Positions 44,448-52,694 of a DNA stretch of 64,000 nucleotides are shown here, one piece after another. Source of the stretch: Bacteroidales bacterium (GTDB taxonomy: Bacteria; Bacteroidota; Bacteroidia; Bacteroidales; UBA1402). The stretch is taken from NCBI GenBank assembly GCA_017464285.1, contig JAFUDT010000013.1, forward strand, positions 315,175 to 379,174. The letters are read 5' to 3'. Both the position numbers and the translations under genes were made by a program. Positions within the stretch are counted from its first letter, which is position 1. Every line of letters begins with the position of its first letter. The notes under the pieces were generated by a model. The model did not search any database, was not told the DNA's origin, and saw only the letters and a program-made list of their open reading frames with translations.

Positions 44448-44911
44448 TGACAACAGAAGACAGAGAAGAAAGGGCAGTGGCCCTTTTCCGGGAAGGATAT
44501 AACTGTGCACAGGCAGTCGTGGCCGCCTTTGCCGACCTCTACGGCCTGGACACGGAGACGGCCCTGCGGCTGTCCGCCTCTTTCGGCGGCGGCATGGGGC
44601 GGATGCGTCAGGTCTGCGGAGCCGTTTCCGGGATGCTGATGGTCAATGGACTGGACAACGGCTCGTCCGATCCGGCCGACAAGCAGGCCAAACAGCGCAA
44701 CTATGCCAAAGTGCAGGAGCTTGCGGCCGCCTTTCGGGCCGAGAACGGCTCCATTATCTGCGGCGAGCTGCTGGCCGGCACCTGTCCAAAGGTCGCGGAC
44801 AGTCCTGTTCCCAGCGACCGTACCGAGGAATACTATCGCAAGCGGCCCTGTGCCGACTATGTGCGCTGCAGTGCCCGTCTCATTGCCACTCACCTTCTCA
44901 AGCAAGACTGA
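44444..44911 (+). CDS. C_GCAxxG_C_C family protein
   Basis: The 155 residues fit the family named for its cysteine pattern: GYNCAQAVVAAF, the glycine-rich FGGGMGRMRQVCGAVSG (the GCAxxG-like core), then single Cys residues in IICGELLAG, TCPKV, and RPCADYVRCSARL. The conserved Cys suggest a metal or redox centre, but no activity is established for the family. ATG codons at 44444 and 44447 overlap the PBP stop (ATGATGA). It ends one base into tsaB. Its place in an envelope and tRNA-modification operon gives no clear hint of role. Confidence 0.85.
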   Translation: MMTTEDREERAVALFREGYNCAQAVVAAFADLYGLDTETALRLSASFGGGMGRMRQVCGAVSGMLMVNGLDNGSSDPADKQAKQRNYAKVQELAAAFRAENGSIICGELLAGTCPKVADSPVPSDRTEEYYRKRPCADYVRCSARLIATHLLKQD

Positions 44912-45627
44912 TGGCACTGATACTCAATATCGAAACGGCTACCGATCTGTGTTCGGTCGCTTTGAGCCGGGACGGCGAGACGCTCTATGCTGTCTGCCAT
45001 GATTCCGGTCCCTCCCATGCCGTCCGTCTGGGCGTTGCCGTCGATCAGGCACTGCATGTGGCCGAGCAGGCGCACCTTACGTTGGACGCGGTAGCTGTCA
45101 GCAGCGGCCCGGGTTCCTATACAGGACTGCGTATCGGCGTCTCCATGGCCAAGGGTCTGTGCTACGGCCTGTCTGTGCCGCTGATTGCCGTTCCCACGCT
45201 GCAGGTCCTGACCAGGGCTTTCCTTGACTGCATGCAGGGACAGCCCCTTGCCTCGGACGCCTGGCTCTGTCCCATGATCGATGCCCGCCGCATGGAGGTC
45301 TATACGGCCCTTTTCCGCCCGGACATGACACAGTTGAGCCAGCCCCAGGCACTCATTGTGGACGAGCACAGTTTCAGCACGCTGGAGGGCGGCGCCCCCT
45401 TGTACATTTTCGGTAACGGAGCGGCCAAGTGCCATCCTGTCATCGCCCGTCGGCCCCTGGTCTGCGAGCCTGCCGCCCGACTGACGGCCCAGGCCATGAT
45501 TCCTCTTTCCGAGGCGGCCTTTACGGCAGGCAGGGCAGAGGATGTGGCCTATTTCGAACCCTTTTATCTGAAGGAATTCCAGGCGACAGTGCCTGTCAAG
45601 ATACAACATATACTTCACAGCCATTAG
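44911..45627 (+). CDS. tsaB: tRNA threonylcarbamoyladenosine synthesis protein TsaB
   Basis: TsaB is the ASKHA-fold partner of TsaD in making t6A on ANN-decoding tRNAs. The 238 residues begin LILNIETATDLCSVAL, with VAVSSGPGSYTGLRIGVSMAKGLCYG in the shorter form SGPGSYTGLRIG, and PMIDARRMEVYTA. It lacks the metal-binding His pair of TsaD, as expected. Its ATG overlaps the preceding stop (TGATG), so expression is coupled; DUF4290 follows 19 bp later. Confidence 0.94.
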   Translation: MALILNIETATDLCSVALSRDGETLYAVCHDSGPSHAVRLGVAVDQALHVAEQAHLTLDAVAVSSGPGSYTGLRIGVSMAKGLCYGLSVPLIAVPTLQVLTRAFLDCMQGQPLASDAWLCPMIDARRMEVYTALFRPDMTQLSQPQALIVDEHSFSTLEGGAPLYIFGNGAAKCHPVIARRPLVCEPAARLTAQAMIPLSEAAFTAGRAEDVAYFEPFYLKEFQATVPVKIQHILHSH

Positions 45628-45646
45628 CATATAACCGACAAAAAAT

Positions 45647-46261
45647 ATGGAAGTCAACGAATTGGAATACAACACCCAGATACCGCCGATGCCGCTGCCC
45701 GAATACGGGCGCAACATCCAGCGCATGATCGACTATGCCCTGACCTTGGAAGACCGGGAGGAACGTACGCGTTGTGCCCAGGCCATCATACAGATCATGG
45801 GCAACCTGTTCCCCCACCTGCGCGATGTGAGTGATTTCAAGCATAAACTCTGGGATCATCTGGCCATCATGTCGGATTTCAAGCTGGATATAGACTATCC
45901 CTGCGAACCGGTGCGCCGTGACAACCTGATGACCAGACCCGACAAGGTGCCTTACGAGAGCCGCCACATCAAGGTCCGTCACTACGGTTTCCTGACCGAA
46001 GCCCTGATCGACGAGGTCCTGAAAATGGAAGAGGGAGAGGAGAAAACCAGCCTCATCCGCATGATTGCCAATCACATGAAGAAAAGCTATTATTCCATGA
46101 ACCACGAGATTATGGAAGACAAGAAGATCTTCGACGACCTGCGCGAACTCTCCGGCGGCCGCATAGACATGGACGAAAATGCCATGCGTCTGATGGATGT
46201 GCGGGATGTCGCCATGGTCAACAAGAAACCTATGGGCAAGAACAACAACCGTCGCAAATAA
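45647..46261 (+). CDS. DUF4290 family protein
   Basis: The 204 residues belong to a Bacteroidota family of unknown function that regularly precedes murA. It is a soluble, helical, charged protein without signal peptide: MPLPEYGRNIQRMIDYAL, LKHKLWDHLAIMSDF-like HKLWDHLAIMSDF, and VRHYGFLTEALIDEVLKME. The C-terminus is basic (KPMGKNNNRRK), which could bind nucleic acid, though nothing here proves that. The gap to murA is eight bases, in a conserved order DUF4290-murA-rimM-M23-dxr-rseP. Confidence 0.88.
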   Translation: MEVNELEYNTQIPPMPLPEYGRNIQRMIDYALTLEDREERTRCAQAIIQIMGNLFPHLRDVSDFKHKLWDHLAIMSDFKLDIDYPCEPVRRDNLMTRPDKVPYESRHIKVRHYGFLTEALIDEVLKMEEGEEKTSLIRMIANHMKKSYYSMNHEIMEDKKIFDDLRELSGGRIDMDENAMRLMDVRDVAMVNKKPMGKNNNRRK

Positions 46262-46269
46262 AGAAAGCC

Positions 46270-47574
46270 ATGTCATCGTTTGTCGTTGAAGGAGGACACC
46301 GGCTCCAGGGCCGCATCCGCCCGCAGGGAGCCAAGAACGAGGCCCTGCAGCTGATCTGTGCCAGTCTGCTCACCCGTGAGAAGGTCTATATTGATAATGT
46401 CCCGGACATACTGGATATCAACAATCTGATTTCCCTGCTGGGCGATCTGGGTGTGCAGATCGAGTCCCTGGGCAAAGGTTCCTGGTCTTTCCAAGCCGAC
46501 AAATTGGACGAGTCTGCCATCGAGACCGACAGTTTCTTCCGCAAAACCGCCGCCTTGCGCGGTTCGGTCATGCTCATCGGGCCACTGCTGGCCCGTTGCG
46601 GCAAGGCCCGTGTGGCCAAACCCGGCGGTGACAAAATTGGCCGTCGCCGTCTGGATACCCATTTTCTGGGCATACAGCGCTTGGGAGCCGAGTTCGTGTT
46701 CGATGCCGCCAGCAGCAGCTACCGGGTCAGCGCCAAAGAATTGAAGGGCTGCTATATGCTGCTTGACGAGGCTTCGGTGACCGGCACGGCCAATATCCTG
46801 ATGGCTGCGGTGCTGGCCAAAGGCCGGACCACCATCTACAACGCCGCCTGCGAGCCCTACATCCAGCAATTGTGCCGTATGCTCAACAAGATGGGGGCGC
46901 GCATCTCGGGCATCGGTTCCAACCTGCTCACCGTCGATGGCGTCGAATCTCTGGGAGGCTGTCGCATGAAGCTCCTGCCCGACATGATCGAGGTGGGAAG
47001 TTTTGTCGGCATCGCCGCCATGACCGGTTCGGAAATCACCATCCAGGATGTCGCATACGACGAACTGGGCATCATTCCCTACAGCTTCCAGCGTCTGGGA
47101 ATCCACCTGGAGCGCCGGGGCGATGACCTTTATGTGCCCGCCCAGGAGCATTACACCATCGAATCTTTCATCGACGGTTCCATCATGACCGTCTCCGATG
47201 CTCCCTGGCCGGGGCTGACGCCCGACCTGCTCAGTGTCATGCTGGTCGTGGCCACCCAGGCGAAGGGCTGCGTGCTGATCCACCAGAAAATGTTCGAAAG
47301 CCGCCTTTTCTTCGTCGACAAACTGATCGACATGGGGGCCCAGATCATTCTGTGCGACCCTCACCGGGCTACGGTCATCGGACTGGACAAGCAGCAGGTG
47401 CTGCGCCCGGCCACGATGTCCTCGCCCGATATCCGGGCCGGTATCGCCCTGCTTATCGCCGCCTTGTCGGCAGACGGAACCAGCCACATCAGCAATATAG
47501 AACAGATAGACCGGGGCTACGAGTATATCGACCGGCGGCTTAACGGGCTCGGAGCCCATATCTCCAGGATATGA
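46270..47574 (+). CDS. murA: UDP-N-acetylglucosamine 1-carboxyvinyltransferase with Asp at the Cys115 position
   Basis: MurA transfers enolpyruvate to UDP-GlcNAc, the first committed step of peptidoglycan synthesis. The 434 residues include RPQGAKNEALQLICASLL, LLDEASVTGTANILMAA and NHISNIEQIDRGYEYID-like IEQIDRGYEYID. The active-site loop, which in E. coli carries Cys115 within PGGCAIG, reads PGGDKIGRRRLD, with Asp121 in place of Cys. Such Asp-type MurA enzymes are active and insensitive to fosfomycin in Mycobacterium and Chlamydia. Its last bases overlap the rimM start (ATGA). Confidence 0.95.
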   Translation: MSSFVVEGGHRLQGRIRPQGAKNEALQLICASLLTREKVYIDNVPDILDINNLISLLGDLGVQIESLGKGSWSFQADKLDESAIETDSFFRKTAALRGSVMLIGPLLARCGKARVAKPGGDKIGRRRLDTHFLGIQRLGAEFVFDAASSSYRVSAKELKGCYMLLDEASVTGTANILMAAVLAKGRTTIYNAACEPYIQQLCRMLNKMGARISGIGSNLLTVDGVESLGGCRMKLLPDMIEVGSFVGIAAMTGSEITIQDVAYDELGIIPYSFQRLGIHLERRGDDLYVPAQEHYTIESFIDGSIMTVSDAPWPGLTPDLLSVMLVVATQAKGCVLIHQKMFESRLFFVDKLIDMGAQIILCDPHRATVIGLDKQQVLRPATMSSPDIRAGIALLIAALSADGTSHISNIEQIDRGYEYIDRRLNGLGAHISRI

Positions 47575-48101
47575 TCAAAGCAGAGGATGTCATCAGGATC
47601 GGCCGCCTGGGCAAGCCGCACGGCATTGACGGGGAACTGGGCTTTCATTTCGAGGACGATGTCTTCGACCGCACGCAGTGTCCCTACTGGCTGGTCATGA
47701 CCGATGGCATTTTGGTGCCTTTCTTCTGGGAATTCTACCGCTTCCGTTCGGACACGACGGCCCTTGTCAAGTTCGAAGGGGTGGACAGCGAACGGCAGGC
47801 CCGTGCCATGAGTAACCAGGAGGTGTTCTATCCCAAGTCGGAGCTGGACGAAGAATGGTACCGGACCCGCTCGCTCAGATGGTCGCAGCTGCCCGGCTAC
47901 CGGCTTGTCGATGCCGACAGCGGAGAGAGTCTGGGGGAAATCACTGCCGTGGACGACTCCACGATGAATGTCCTGCTCGAGGTCAGCGGCCGTCAGAGGA
48001 AGTATGTCCTGCCTGTCGCCGCAGAGCTCATCGAAGAACTTGACAAGGAAAACAGCGTGCTCAGGCTGCATATTCCGGCCGGCCTGCTGGATTTGACATA
48101 A
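47571..48101 (+). CDS. rimM: 16S rRNA processing protein RimM
   Basis: RimM assists maturation of the 30S subunit head and binds ribosomal protein S19. The 176 residues have the N-terminal domain opening DVIRIGRLGKPHGIDGELGF and the C-terminal PRC-barrel with LVDADSGESLGEI and KYVLPVAAELIEELD. Translation is coupled to murA through an ATGA overlap. The usual bacterial neighbours rpsP and trmD are not here; instead it belongs to the envelope cluster, as in other Bacteroidota. Confidence 0.94.
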   Translation: MIKAEDVIRIGRLGKPHGIDGELGFHFEDDVFDRTQCPYWLVMTDGILVPFFWEFYRFRSDTTALVKFEGVDSERQARAMSNQEVFYPKSELDEEWYRTRSLRWSQLPGYRLVDADSGESLGEITAVDDSTMNVLLEVSGRQRKYVLPVAAELIEELDKENSVLRLHIPAGLLDLT

Positions 48102-48127
48102 GCTGCTCATTATAAGTCTGCAAAGCT

Positions 48128-48961
48128 ATGAAAAAGAAACATAAGACACAGCGGTTCCGTTTTACGGTACTGAATGAAAACACGCTGGACACCGTCTTTA
48201 CGGCCCGTTTCACCCGGACAAGGGTGATCTTGTTCTCCCTGGCAGTGACGGTCGGCCTGCTGCTGCTGTTTTACCTGATCCTTTTCGGCACGCCCGTGAA
48301 GCATCTCCTGCCGGGCTATCTGGATCCCCGTCTCAAACAGCGGATCATGACGGAATCTTTCCGGGTGGATTCCCTGTCGGTGGAGATGGGCAAGCAGGAA
48401 CGCTACATGTCCATTGTCCGCGATCTCATTTCCGGGGAATATGAAATGGACACGACCGTGAATCTCTCCGAGATGGCTGCCCTGCAGACCGCTCCGGCCG
48501 ATCCTTCCGAAAAAGAGCTGGAATTCCGTCAGCGCTATGAGGAAAACGAACGCAATTCTCCTACGACCTTCTCCCCTCAGATATCCATGGACGGCTTGCT
48601 GTTCTATGTTCCGCTCAAGGGGGACATTATCACCCATTACAATCCTCTGGAAAAGCAGAACGGCATCGACATAGCCGCTCCGACCAGGCGTTCCGTGCTG
48701 GCTGCCTTGGACGGTAAGGTGATCATGACGGCCTATACGCCCGATTTCGATTATATAGTGCTCATCCAGCACAACAACGATTTCGTCTCGGTCTACAGCC
48801 AGCTGAAAGAAGTCCTCAAGAAGTCGGGCGAGACGGTGAAAGCCGGTGAGGCGGTGGCCTTTGTCGGTAAATCCTCGGCTTCGGCCGAGAATGCCCAGCT
48901 GCATTTTGAACTATGGTACAAGGGCCATGCCCTCAACCCGGAAGAATATATACCTTTTTGA
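48128..48961 (+). CDS. M23/LytM-fold membrane protein, probably catalytically inactive
   Basis: The 277 residues have a basic cytoplasmic start, a transmembrane helix at about residues 31-52, a linker, and a C-terminal LytM domain. Zinc ligands are largely lost: the HxGxD site reads KQNGIDIAA (Gln in place of the first His), the YAHL region reads YSQL, and the HLHFE motif is QLHFEL. Only Asp and one His remain. It therefore resembles degenerate LytM factors such as EnvC and NlpD that activate amidases rather than cut peptidoglycan. It lies between rimM and dxr; its TGA shares a base with the dxr ATG. Confidence 0.86.
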   Translation: MKKKHKTQRFRFTVLNENTLDTVFTARFTRTRVILFSLAVTVGLLLLFYLILFGTPVKHLLPGYLDPRLKQRIMTESFRVDSLSVEMGKQERYMSIVRDLISGEYEMDTTVNLSEMAALQTAPADPSEKELEFRQRYEENERNSPTTFSPQISMDGLLFYVPLKGDIITHYNPLEKQNGIDIAAPTRRSVLAALDGKVIMTAYTPDFDYIVLIQHNNDFVSVYSQLKEVLKKSGETVKAGEAVAFVGKSSASAENAQLHFELWYKGHALNPEEYIPF

Positions 48962-50127
48962 TGGACAGCGACAACACTAGAAAACAGATAGTTATCCTGG
49001 GCTCCACCGGTTCCATCGGAACCCAGGCCCTGGAAGTGATCTCGGAACATCCAGAGCAGTTTGAGGCCTACGCCCTGACGGCCAACAACCGGGTGGATCT
49101 GCTCATTGAGCAGGCTCGCAGGTTTATGCCCGACACGGTGGTCATCGCCAACGAGGCCCATTATCCCAGACTGAAAGAAGCCCTCCGTGACCTGCCCATA
49201 AAGGTTTATGCCGGGGCCGCCGCCCTGGAGCAGGTGGCAGGAGCCGGCCCGGTCGATGTCGTCCTGACAGCCATGGTGGGCTATTCCGGCCTCAAGCCGA
49301 CCATACGGGCCCTGCAGGCCGGCAAGGACATCGCCCTGGCCAACAAGGAGACCATGGTGGTGGCCGGCGAGATCATCAACGGCCTGGCCCTGAAGCATCA
49401 CGCCGCCATTCTGCCTGTCGATTCGGAGCATTCCGCCGTTTTCCAGTGCCTGGAACCCGGCAATCCGATCGAAAAAATCATTCTGACTGCTTCGGGAGGG
49501 CCTTTCCGGACCTACAGCGAAGAGGCACTCAGGTTTGTCACCAAAGAGCAGGCCCTGCGTCATCCCAACTGGCAGATGGGAGCCAAGATCACCATCGACT
49601 CGGCCTCCATGATGAACAAGGGCTTTGAAGTCATAGAGGCCAAGTGGCTGTTCGGTGTCAGCCCCGAGCAGATCGAGGTCGTGGTCCATCCCCAGTCGAT
49701 TGTGCATTCCATGGTACAGTTCCGGGACGGTTCGGTCAAAGCCCAGCTGGGGCTGCCCGACATGAAACTGCCTATCCTGTACGCCTTCAGCTATCCGCGG
49801 AGACTGAAAACCGCCTATCCGCGCATCGATTTCCCGAAAGTGGCTTCGCTCAGTTTTGAGCATCCCGATCTGCATAAGTTCCGTAACCTGGCACTGGCCT
49901 ACGAAGCCATGAACCGGGGAGGCAACATGCCTTGCGTGCTGAACGCCGCCAACGAAGTGGCGGTGTCTGCCTTCCTTTCGGATGCCGTCGGTTTTGTCGC
50001 CATGTCCGATCTGATAGAATATACCATGTCCAAGGCCGATTTCATCGCCACCCCGAGCTACGAGGACTATGTCTGCTCAGATGCCCAGGCTCGTGAGATC
50101 GCCCGATCATATCTTACAACCCTTTAA
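48961..50127 (+). CDS. dxr: 1-deoxy-D-xylulose 5-phosphate reductoisomerase
   Basis: Dxr makes MEP, the first committed intermediate of the non-mevalonate isoprenoid route. The 388 residues start with the NADPH motif IVILGSTGSIGTQALEV, then ALANKETMVVAGE, the metal-binding DSEHSAVFQCLE, TASGGPFR, TIDSASMMNKGFEVIEA and VHPQSIVHSMV. The ATG at 48961 overlaps the previous stop (TGATG) and gives the normal N-terminus; a longer open frame upstream lies inside the previous gene. Isoprenoid carriers feed the same cell-wall pathway as murA and the PBP. Confidence 0.97.
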   Translation: MDSDNTRKQIVILGSTGSIGTQALEVISEHPEQFEAYALTANNRVDLLIEQARRFMPDTVVIANEAHYPRLKEALRDLPIKVYAGAAALEQVAGAGPVDVVLTAMVGYSGLKPTIRALQAGKDIALANKETMVVAGEIINGLALKHHAAILPVDSEHSAVFQCLEPGNPIEKIILTASGGPFRTYSEEALRFVTKEQALRHPNWQMGAKITIDSASMMNKGFEVIEAKWLFGVSPEQIEVVVHPQSIVHSMVQFRDGSVKAQLGLPDMKLPILYAFSYPRRLKTAYPRIDFPKVASLSFEHPDLHKFRNLALAYEAMNRGGNMPCVLNAANEVAVSAFLSDAVGFVAMSDLIEYTMSKADFIATPSYEDYVCSDAQAREIARSYLTTL

Positions 50128-50142
50128 CCCCGTATCACTGTC

Positions 50143-51525
50143 ATGAGTCCCTTTCTGATAAGAGCCCTGCAACTGATTTTCAGCCTGTCCATACTGATTG
50201 TCATTCATGAATTCGGCCACTTCCTGTTCGCCCGGCTCTCGGGCACCAGGGTAGAGCGCTTCTATCTGTTTTTCAATCCGGGATTTTCCCTGTTCCGCTG
50301 CAAGCGCATCAACGGTAAGATGGAATTCAGCTTCCTGTCGAAAAATCCGCCTTCCCATTGGGAGAACTATCCCGAAACCACCACCTTCGGCATAGGCTGG
50401 CTGCCCCTGGGCGGCTATTGCTCCATTGCGGGCATGATTGACGAGACCCAGTCTTCGGCCGATCTTGCCGCCATCCCGCAGCCCTGGGAGTTCCGTACCA
50501 AATCGCCCGTACAGCGGCTCATGATCATGGCCGGCGGCGTGCTGTTCAACTTTATCCTGGCCTTGCTGCTGTATTCCATGGTGCTGGGCCTGTGGGGAAC
50601 GTCCTATCTGCCCCTGCGCAATGTCCCTCTGGGAATGGAATTCTCCGAGCCGGCCCATCGGGCCGGATTCTGCGACGGGGACATCATCCTGTCGGCCGAC
50701 GGGCAGGAAATCGAACAGTTCAACGACCTGTCCTTCCGGGCCATTGTCGAAGCCGATCAGGTGCTGGTCCTGCGCCAGGGAGTGGTGGACACGGTCCGGA
50801 TACCGGGCGATTTCATGCAGCAGCTGATGGCTGCCGGACAGGGATTTGCCGCATTCCGTTATCCGACCGTCGTCAAGCAGGTACTGCCCGGCAGACCCGG
50901 TGCGCTGGCCGGCCTGCTGCCCGGTGACAGCCTGGTGGCCATACAGGGTAAGCCGACGCCTGCCTTCAGCGATTTTGTCAGCGTTTTGGGCAACTATGCC
51001 GACAGTACCGTCTGCCTGGACTATTACCGGGACGGACAGCTCGCCCGGATGAGTATCCGGTTGGATTCCACAGCCTTGATCGGTTTTTCCGCCATGCCCC
51101 CGACAGAGCTCTACGAGACCCGTCATGTCAGCTATTCCTTCTGGCAGTCCATCCCGGCCGGCATCAGGCTGGCTGTGCGCAAGCTGGGCGGATATGCCAG
51201 TGACATGAAATATGTCTTCACCAAGGAAGGCGCCCGCAGCCTGGGCGGATTCGGCGCCATCGGCAGTCTCTTCCCGCCAGCCTGGAACTGGCGTGTCTTC
51301 TGGGAGACGACGGCCTTTCTGTCGGTGATACTGGCCTTCATGAACATTCTGCCTATCCCCGGTCTGGACGGCGGCCATATACTCTTCCTGCTGGTCGAGG
51401 TCATCACCCGCCGCAAGCCGAGCGACAAGTTTATCGAACGGGCCCAAACGGTCGGCATGATACTGCTTCTGTTCCTGCTGATCTACGCCAACGGCAACGA
51501 CATTTTCCGCTGGTTGTTTAAATAA
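50143..51525 (+). CDS. rseP: RseP-type M50 site-2 metalloprotease
   Basis: This inner-membrane protease cuts transmembrane anti-sigma factors or leftover signal peptides. The 460 residues carry the zinc motif HEFGH (His22, Glu23, His26) in the first helix, two PDZ-like regions (about residues 170-320, with LRNVPLGMEF and GRPGALAGLLPGDS), and the last helices with IPGLDGGHILFLL, equivalent to the LDG motif that provides the third ligand. The order dxr-rseP is widely conserved. It lies 15 bp after dxr. Confidence 0.94.
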   Translation: MSPFLIRALQLIFSLSILIVIHEFGHFLFARLSGTRVERFYLFFNPGFSLFRCKRINGKMEFSFLSKNPPSHWENYPETTTFGIGWLPLGGYCSIAGMIDETQSSADLAAIPQPWEFRTKSPVQRLMIMAGGVLFNFILALLLYSMVLGLWGTSYLPLRNVPLGMEFSEPAHRAGFCDGDIILSADGQEIEQFNDLSFRAIVEADQVLVLRQGVVDTVRIPGDFMQQLMAAGQGFAAFRYPTVVKQVLPGRPGALAGLLPGDSLVAIQGKPTPAFSDFVSVLGNYADSTVCLDYYRDGQLARMSIRLDSTALIGFSAMPPTELYETRHVSYSFWQSIPAGIRLAVRKLGGYASDMKYVFTKEGARSLGGFGAIGSLFPPAWNWRVFWETTAFLSVILAFMNILPIPGLDGGHILFLLVEVITRRKPSDKFIERAQTVGMILLLFLLIYANGNDIFRWLFK

Positions 51526-51540
51526 TTGAAACCTTACACC

Positions 51541-52587
51541 ATGAAAACACCCTTGGCCCTGCCATTGCTGGCAGGCATGCTGCTTGTCGCCGTATTTGCG
51601 GCGCAGCCTCAGTCCTCCCGGCTCCCTTCGGCCGGGGTATCCTGTGAACGTCTGGTCTTTTACAACACCGAGAATTTCTTCGATGCCGTTCACGACAGTC
51701 TGAAAAACGATTACGACTACCTGCCCCAGGGCAGTTGCCACTGGACCTACCTGCGTTACCGGCTCAAGGCCCATCGTATCGCCCAGGCCCTGGCAGCGGC
51801 AGGCGGAGAGCGCCTTCCGGCCCTCATCGGTCTGGCCGAAGTGGAGAATGCCGGGGTGGTGGAGACCCTGCTCAGGGAATTCCATGAGCCCGATTATCGC
51901 TATATTCATTTCGAATCGCCCGACGAGCGGGGTATCGATGTCTCGCTCATCTACGACAGGCGTTGCTATCGCCTGCTCCGTGCGTGGGCTGTCCCCGTCC
52001 GCCTTGGATTGGATGGCAGCGGGCCCCACCGTCCCACCAGAGACATTCTCTATGCCTGTTTTCAGAGCCCTGGAGGGGAGGATCTGCATGTCTATGTCTG
52101 CCACTGGCCTTCGCGCTACGGAGGTGCCAGGATCTCCGAAGAACGGCGCTGTCAGGCGGCGGCTGTACTCAAGGGACAGGTCGACAGCCTCTTTGTCTCG
52201 GACCCCCGGGCCCGGATCGTCATCATGGGCGACCTGAACGACGAGCCCTCCGACAAGTCGGTGGCCGAGGTGCTGCAGGCACAGCCCGACAAGGCCCCCC
52301 TGCATCCTGGCCGGCTCTACGACATGATGTACAGCCGCGCCCGGGAAGAGGGCCTCAAAAGTCACAAATATCAGGGAGTCTGGTCCATGCTCGACCATTT
52401 TATCGTTTCTTCCTCGCTCTATGCCCGGCCCGGGCTCTCAGCCGGCGTCACGGCCGATGACTTTTTGCTCGAACGGGACGGGAAATACCTGGGACTGCAG
52501 CCCAGACGGACCATCATCGGCCGGTCTTATCACGGAGGCTACAGCGACCATCTGCCGGTCTGGTTGGATTTGCCGCGGAACGATTGA
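51541..52587 (+). CDS. Exported endonuclease/exonuclease/phosphatase (EEP) family protein
   Basis: The 348 residues begin with a signal peptide (MKTPLALPLLAGMLLVAVFAAQ). The EEP fold follows, with LVFYNTENFFDAVHD, LPALIGLAEVENAGVVE (catalytic Glu), DVSLIYDRR, HVYVCHWPSRYGGARISE, IVIMGDLNDEPSD (Asp/Asn) and GYSDHLPVW (Asp/His). These are the Mg2+-dependent phosphodiesterase motifs, so it could digest extracellular DNA or dephosphorylate a phospholipid or sugar. The start at 51541 gives the signal peptide; a TTG at 51526 is in frame but adds nothing useful. It is 15 bp after rseP and ends the operon. Confidence 0.86.
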   Translation: MKTPLALPLLAGMLLVAVFAAQPQSSRLPSAGVSCERLVFYNTENFFDAVHDSLKNDYDYLPQGSCHWTYLRYRLKAHRIAQALAAAGGERLPALIGLAEVENAGVVETLLREFHEPDYRYIHFESPDERGIDVSLIYDRRCYRLLRAWAVPVRLGLDGSGPHRPTRDILYACFQSPGGEDLHVYVCHWPSRYGGARISEERRCQAAAVLKGQVDSLFVSDPRARIVIMGDLNDEPSDKSVAEVLQAQPDKAPLHPGRLYDMMYSRAREEGLKSHKYQGVWSMLDHFIVSSSLYARPGLSAGVTADDFLLERDGKYLGLQPRRTIIGRSYHGGYSDHLPVWLDLPRND

Positions 52588-52630
52588 AAAAAGAGCGTTG
52601 AAAAGGCTTCATAAATCGGATAAAAGTCAC

Positions 52631-52638
52631 TACATTTG
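52631..52638 (+). promoter_or_regulatory. -7 box before the glycosyltransferase/radical-SAM cluster, inside a small inverted repeat
   Basis: TACATTTG matches TAnnTTTG exactly, 56 bp before the ATG at 52695. It overlaps a 7-bp inverted repeat, CTACATT (52630-52636) and AATGTAG (52643-52649), that could be an operator. No TTG lies at the standard distance. Confidence 0.5.
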
Positions 52639-52694
52639 CCACAATGTAGGCAGCGCCTGTCCAGTCGGGGCTGTCGGAGCGAAAATAATAGTCT

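Noticed and set aside
50107..52398. A 763-codon open frame on the - strand opposite rseP and the EEP gene
   Set aside because: It is antisense to two well-supported genes, its translation is low-complexity Gln/Gly/His/Asp, and it has no start context. High GC keeps antisense frames open here.
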